Source: Conidiobolus incongruus B7586 (Eukaryota; Entomophthoromycota; Entomophthoromycetes; Entomophthorales; Conidiobolaceae). Taken from it: a DNA stretch of 10,783 nt. Below the pieces are notes generated by a model. It was not told the DNA's origin. It did not search any database and was given only the letters and a program-made list of their open reading frames with translations. The stretch is taken from positions 1 to 10,783 of the forward strand of contig JNEM01006322.1 of the NCBI GenBank assembly GCA_000697335.1, in the 5' to 3' direction. Positions 7,010-10,783 of this stretch are shown in pieces (positions within the stretch are counted from its first letter, which is position 1; each line of letters opens with the position of its first letter). Made by a program: the position numbers and the translations under genes.

Positions 7010-8230
7010 CTAAATATTTCATTAATTCAACAATTATTTTAAAAATGTTAGTTAAGAATAACAAAGAACATTTTGGAACTTGATTTCTAAAAATAATTAC
7101 TACTTAATCTAGTCATCATCACTTAAAGATTTTTCACAAGAAATTTGAATATATTCAATTTTTTGAAATTTTCCAATATTAGTAAAATTCAAAAGTTATT
7201 TTAAAAATTGAAGATAAAATGTTGGGGTATTCCGTTTAATTATTTCCTATATTAGATTTGTGTATCCCGATTACTATATCAATCTCAACATCAGTAATAT
7301 TTTATACTATAATAATGTTTTCAAGTGTACAATGTAATGACAATGATAATTTTCAATTGATACAAAATTTAATTATTAAATTAATTAAAAATTGTACATT
7401 TGGAATTATTTGTGATTGAATTTTCTTAATTCTAATCATATAATTAGCAATTGTAAAGTCCAAATATAACTTTATATAAATATTTTTTTTATCTTTTTTG
7501 TTTAAAAAACACGTAATTCAAAACTAATATCCAAATAATCGCAGCGAATAAGATAGCTTCGAATCTATATTATTCATATTTTTAACCAGTTAATTCTTGA
7601 TTTTTTAATAGTTAAGATAGAACAAAAATTGTCTATTATGATATTATATGTTATTAAAATTCAAATTTGAGTAAGCTAATTGACAAATCATATTAAAATT
7701 GTTCATGAATTTAATGTATTTTTATTAATAAATTGACTCAAGTACAAATAATTTTTTCAATTTCCAAACTCATCAATTTTGTCATAATCAATATTAATTA
7801 TAGCCTATGAAACAGTTTGTTTATCAATACCTTTGAAATACTAATGGATAAATGTTAATATCATTAATAATATTTATCCATTGGTTACAACAATCTCAAC
7901 CTTAATTTTGTCAAAATGCAATCATTTTCAAAAACAAATTTTATATTGACTTTAAAATTAGCCTTAACTCATACAATTGTATTCTATGTATTATGAAAAT
8001 GAGTCAAGTTATTTTAAATTTTATATAATTCTATATAATTTTAGTTGAAATTTGTAATAAAAAATAATTAATCCAATTTATCACTAAATTCAATATAGTA
8101 AACTGACTATTATTACATCATTAAACCTATCCACCTATCAAGTATCTATCCAATTTCCTTTTTAAATTCACCTATAAACCAGTTGAATAATCACTGTAAA
8201 CGAAAAGTTGAACTGTATTATTAATTCGAA
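7010..8230. other. AT-rich spacer between divergent genes D and E
   Basis: About 1.2 kb with no supported gene. The base composition is a little less extreme than elsewhere. It contains the imperfect palindrome at 7841-7884 and, near E, a CCAAT (8150-8154) and C-rich words that may belong to the promoter of E. Confidence 0.55.
7841..7884. repeat. 44-base imperfect inverted repeat
   Basis: Arms AATGGATAAAT (7843-7853) and ATTTATCCATT (7872-7882) pair perfectly over 11 bases. The pairing extends outward by a T-G and a C-G pair, and inward by TTAAT/ATTAA after a small bulge. This is longer than the short hairpins expected everywhere in AT-rich DNA. It lies about 400 bases upstream of the E TATA box. 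It could be a protein-binding palindrome or the relic of a small element; no target duplication is seen. Confidence 0.5.
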
Positions 8231-8244
8231 TCAATTGATGAGAG

Positions 8245-8252
8245 TATAAATA
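8245..8252 (+). promoter_or_regulatory. TATA box of gene E
   Basis: TATAAATA exactly 76 bases before the family ATG at 8321. Another in-frame ATG at 8267 lies only 22 bases after the TATA box, so it should be upstream of or at the transcription start and is not the likely start codon. Confidence 0.8.
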
Positions 8253-8320
8253 CTACTCAGTCTATTATGACAAAAGCATCAATACATTCATTTGCATATA
8301 CAAAACACTTATTGCTACTC

Positions 8321-8515
8321 ATGGATCAAATCTATTTGGTTGATTTAGAAAGAGCTCGTTCTTCTGCTCCCAACTCCGCTTTTAGTACTCCCTCATCTTC
8401 TCAAGTCACATCTCCAGTTGGATCTCGAAGGGTCTCTATTGAATCGAACACATCCCATAGGAACGATTCCAAACATTACCGCATTCAATATAATTTGATG
8501 AGCTATATCCGATGA
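8321..8515 (+). CDS. gene E: 64-residue Ser/Pro family member with a basophilic kinase site
   Basis: Single exon, 64 residues, stop TGA (the others use TAA); about 37 of 64 identical to C. N-terminus M-D-Q-I-Y-L-V-D-L-E-R; core S-S-A-P-N-S-A-F-S-T-P-S-S-S-Q-V-T-S-P-V-G-S at 14-35; then R-R-V-S-I at 36-40, so Pro-36 of most members is replaced by Arg. That removes one S-P site and creates a strong R-R-x-S site, as in A. The linker is polar (N-T-S-H-R-N-D-S) and the tail R-I-Q-Y-N-L-M-S-Y-I-R is conserved. An in-frame ATG at 8267 would add 18 residues ending L-L-L-L; the TATA spacing argues against it, but a longer minor form cannot be excluded. Function is unknown. Confidence 0.86.
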   Translation: MDQIYLVDLERARSSAPNSAFSTPSSSQVTSPVGSRRVSIESNTSHRNDSKHYRIQYNLMSYIR

Positions 8516-8594
8516 GGAAAATGTTGAAAATCTTCAAGTTGTATTATATCACTGTTATCTTCATTTATATGTATCATATTTAAAATTTTTAACT

Positions 8595-8600
8595 AATAAA
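8595..8600 (+). terminator. candidate poly(A) signal of gene E
   Basis: AATAAA 80 bases after the stop, the first such hexamer downstream and in line with the spacing of the paralogues. Confidence 0.42.
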
Positions 8601-9300
8601 AATTATTCATAACACTAAAATTTTAATATTTTATTTTTAAATTTGTTTGATATTAAATATTTTTATTAAGGTTTACTATTATCTCAATTAAAAATTATAT
8701 TAAATTTATTGAACGCAAAATCATTTTGATTAATCTTTCAGTTATTTTTATTTAAAATTAAAAAATTAAAATAACGAATATTATGTCAATTATGAAAAAA
8801 TAGCTGAAATATTCAAAATTTTCATCAAATTATATTATTAGGTTACTTATTTTTATACCAATTTACTATAATTTTATTACTGATCAAACATTATTATTAG
8901 TGTGAATATCTCTACATATATCAAGTTTGGCCATATTAATCCATAAAATTTGTATTATAGGCGGGTTTTTTATTATTCTACTTCATTCATCGAATTAATC
9001 AGGCATAGATCAAATTATTACTAAATATACATTTAATCAATTATTCCACTTATAAAATAAGTTATAAAAAATCTATTTTGTTACTTAATAAATCATGTAT
9101 ATATATGCTTATTAAAATTAGGAAATGTGATAATTGATATACATTTTATGAATTTGGAGAATTATAAATATTATAACATTAAATACATCATTATTGAATG
9201 TTCAGAATAATTATAGAAATATAATTAATTTGAAGATAATTTTAATTGCAAAGTCAAACTTGGAATTTGGTAAATTGATTTTGTTAGTTCAACATTAAAA
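8601..9300. other. AT-rich spacer between genes E and F
   Basis: No gene or RNA is seen. From about 9300 it becomes recognisable as the distal promoter of F, sharing diverged words with the region upstream of C (TTTTGGAAAT and TCGGA). Confidence 0.5.
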
Positions 9301-9452
9301 TAATTTGGAATTTTGGAAATAATCGGATTCGGTGTATTTTATTCTAAAGATTTTTTCCTGAAATTTTAGTCAAAGTTGGGTTATTTCCAGTTTTTGGGAA
9401 ATAATGATTTAATCTCTCAGTTATATTAATAATTCAGTTTAATTCCAATTGG

Positions 9453-9460
9453 TATAAATA
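9453..9460 (+). promoter_or_regulatory. TATA box of gene F
   Basis: TATAAATA exactly 76 bases before the ATG at 9529. CCAATTGG sits at 9445-9452, directly in front of it. AGTTGGG at 9374-9380 is about 73 bases further up, the same distance as the like word in D. An out-of-frame ATG at 9468 lies only 15 bases after the TATA box and so should not be in the mRNA. Confidence 0.8.
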
Positions 9461-9482
9461 CTCCATCATGTTACTTGCAAAC

Positions 9483-9759
9483 ATCATCAAACAATCAGAA
9501 TTACAAACAGATAACATTGCAATTAACCATGGACCAAATTCACTTGGCTGAATTAGAAAGACATCGCTCTTCTGCTCCTAACTCTGCTTATAACTCTCCC
9601 TCAGTTTCCCGAGTTGCTTCACCTGTTGGATCACCAAAAGTTTCAATGGAATCAGAAAGACCAAACAAACGCCAATCTGTACACCATGTTCTACCATTTC
9701 AATTGATGAGCTACATCAGATAACTCCACTTGTACAAATTAATCTCATGTTTTATAACT
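9483..9759 (+). repeat. near-identical duplicate block, copy 2 (gene F); copy 1 at 4886-5162
   Basis: Partner of the block around gene C, in the same orientation and 4.6 kb away. It carries Tyr-21 (codon TAT), which agrees with the aromatic residue in D and E, so this copy is probably the more ancestral of the two at that codon. Downstream of 9759 similarity continues only weakly up to the AATAAA. Confidence 0.85.
9529..9723 (+). CDS. gene F: 64-residue Ser/Pro family member, near twin of C
   Basis: Single exon, 64 residues, identical to C except Tyr-21. Of five base differences from C in the coding part, three are silent and two fall in the single changed codon. The protein has the N-terminal M-D-Q-I-H-L-A-E-L-E-R, S/T-P sites at residues 23, 31 and 35, a K-V-S site at 39, the basic linker E-R-P-N-K-R-Q-S and the tail L-P-F-Q-L-M-S-Y-I-R. 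There is no signal peptide, membrane segment or cysteine. The leader is open in frame without an ATG, as in C; the family ATG (context A at -3, G at +4) and the 76-base TATA spacing decide the start. Function is unknown; strong retention argues that it is expressed. Confidence 0.87.
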   Translation: MDQIHLAELERHRSSAPNSAYNSPSVSRVASPVGSPKVSMESERPNKRQSVHHVLPFQLMSYIR

Positions 9760-9800
9760 TAATTGCTCCTGTATTATTACACCAAGATAGAATATTAATT

Positions 9801-9810
9801 AATAAATAAA
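9801..9810 (+). terminator. candidate poly(A) signals of gene F (two overlapping)
   Basis: AATAAATAAA contains two overlapping AATAAA hexamers, the first 78 bases after the stop, at the place homologous to the hexamer after gene C. Confidence 0.48.
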
Positions 9811-10703
9811 ATTTCAATATATTCAATATCATAAATAGTTAAGTTATTTAAATTTTGAAATATATAAATTTTTAATGATTAAATCGAAATACATCATTCA
9901 ATATTCGACCAGTTAATTTATATATATTATTTGATATTAAAATAATATATTTATTCTCATTATTACCTATATTCTAAAATTTAAAATAATTATCACCATT
10001 ATTTTTAAACTATTAAATTATTATTTTTGGCTATAGTAAAATAGATATTTTTTAAAAAAAAATAATAATATATATTTCTGCATAATTATTAAAAAACTAA
10101 TATGATATAGTTAATTGAATTATATTTCTATTTAATAAATTTTTAAAGTTTTATTTTTATTTTATATCATCTAATTAATTAATTATAATTAAAATTTACT
10201 TAAAATCTTTATAATTCATATTTGATTGTTTAAATTTAATTGATAAAATTTCAAGGATTTATATCACCATGAATTGAATATATAGTAGAATATAATAATT
10301 TTGAAATATTTGAAGGAATTTATTTATAATTGCTTTTTATAAATAATTTATTATATAATATGAATTTTCAATATAATTTAATATAACATAAGTGTTTTTG
10401 AATTAAACCATAATTTATCTTATAAATAATAATATTAATATAGAAAATAAATAATAACCTAATTTTAATTTTAAAATTAAAGTATTATTATTATATAAAA
10501 TATCAAAATTAATATATAATATAAAACCAATATTCTTTTTTATTATCAATAATTTTTTGCTATAGTTTTAGCATACTTTTAATATCTAAAAAATAATTAT
10601 TTATTAAGGATTGAAATTTAATATTTTATAAAATTATTTAATTTACTAATAAAAGTTTTTTTAAGTATATTTTTTAAATTACTAAAATAATTATATGTAA
10701 ATA
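9811..10703. other. AT-rich spacer, no gene seen
   Basis: About 0.9 kb of nearly pure A/T sequence with long A and T runs. No frame, RNA gene or further copy of the paralogue family can be supported. Confidence 0.6.
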
Positions 10704-10739
10704 GGCTATAATCTAATATATATATTAGATATAATAGCT
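10704..10739. repeat. inverted repeat with a 20-base perfect palindrome at its centre
   Basis: The centre (10711-10730) is a perfect palindrome with half-site ATCTAATATA. Beyond a small asymmetric bulge (one base versus three), GCTAT (10705-10709) pairs again with ATAGC (10734-10738), closed by a G-T pair. A run of seven T follows at 10739-10745. Self-pairing AT palindromes occur by chance in such DNA, but the extended arms are longer than most. Confidence 0.45.
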
Positions 10740-10783
10740 TTTTTTCTAGTTTTTTTAAATAAACAAACTATTATTAATTTAAT

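Noticed and set aside
1-10783. CRISPR array, bacterial operon or phage content
   Set aside because: No regularly spaced repeats or prokaryotic genes; tRNA promoters and terminators, TATA boxes and poly(A) signals are eukaryotic.

Overview
The window is AT-rich eukaryotic nuclear DNA. Long gene-free spacers built almost wholly of A and T are broken by short, compact, intronless genes with TATA boxes, by two ordinary Pol III tRNA genes (Ser-AGA and Lys-CTT), and by one odd G+C-richer block. Stop codons TAA and TGA both occur and the code looks standard. The compact TATA-driven genes and AT-rich spacers would fit an early-diverging fungus (Mucoromycota-like), but no marker gene fixes the taxon and this is a weak guess.

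The main content is a dispersed cluster of six paralogous tiny genes, called A to F here: A 1336-1545 (-), B 4068-4262 (+), C 4932-5126 (+), D 6652-6846 (-), E 8321-8515 (+), F 9529-9723 (+). Five of the six encode exactly 64 residues and align without a gap. Each has a short N-terminal amphipathic stretch, a conserved Ser/Pro/Thr-rich core with S-P sites and a basic-x-Ser site, a linker of constant length but free sequence, and a conserved hydrophobic tail ending L-M-S-Y-I-R or similar. A (69 residues) keeps the core but has a different tail. All six have a TATA box 66-76 nt before the ATG, at exactly 76 nt in C, E and F. I do not recognise the family. It looks like a set of cytoplasmic or nuclear, largely disordered phospho-regulated peptides.

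C and F are 97-98% identical over about 277 bases, from near the expected transcription start to shortly after the stop. Their promoters and distal flanks are much more diverged, which looks like gene conversion or strong constraint on the transcript.

Layout: 1-750 AT-rich spacer; 751-831 tRNA-Ser (-); 832-1260 spacer; gene A with a CCAAT box and a heat-shock-like element upstream; 1763-3950 long spacer; gene B; gene C; 5214-5780 spacer; 5781-6117 a C-over-G skewed, pyrimidine-rich block with a TATA-like site; 6119-6331 an unidentified coding fragment whose stop codon directly touches tRNA-Lys (6332-6404, +); gene D; 7000-8240 spacer; gene E; 8601-9440 spacer; gene F; and 9811-10783 spacer. 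The six paralogues are probably expressed separately from their own promoters, since they lie on both strands with long gaps between most of them.
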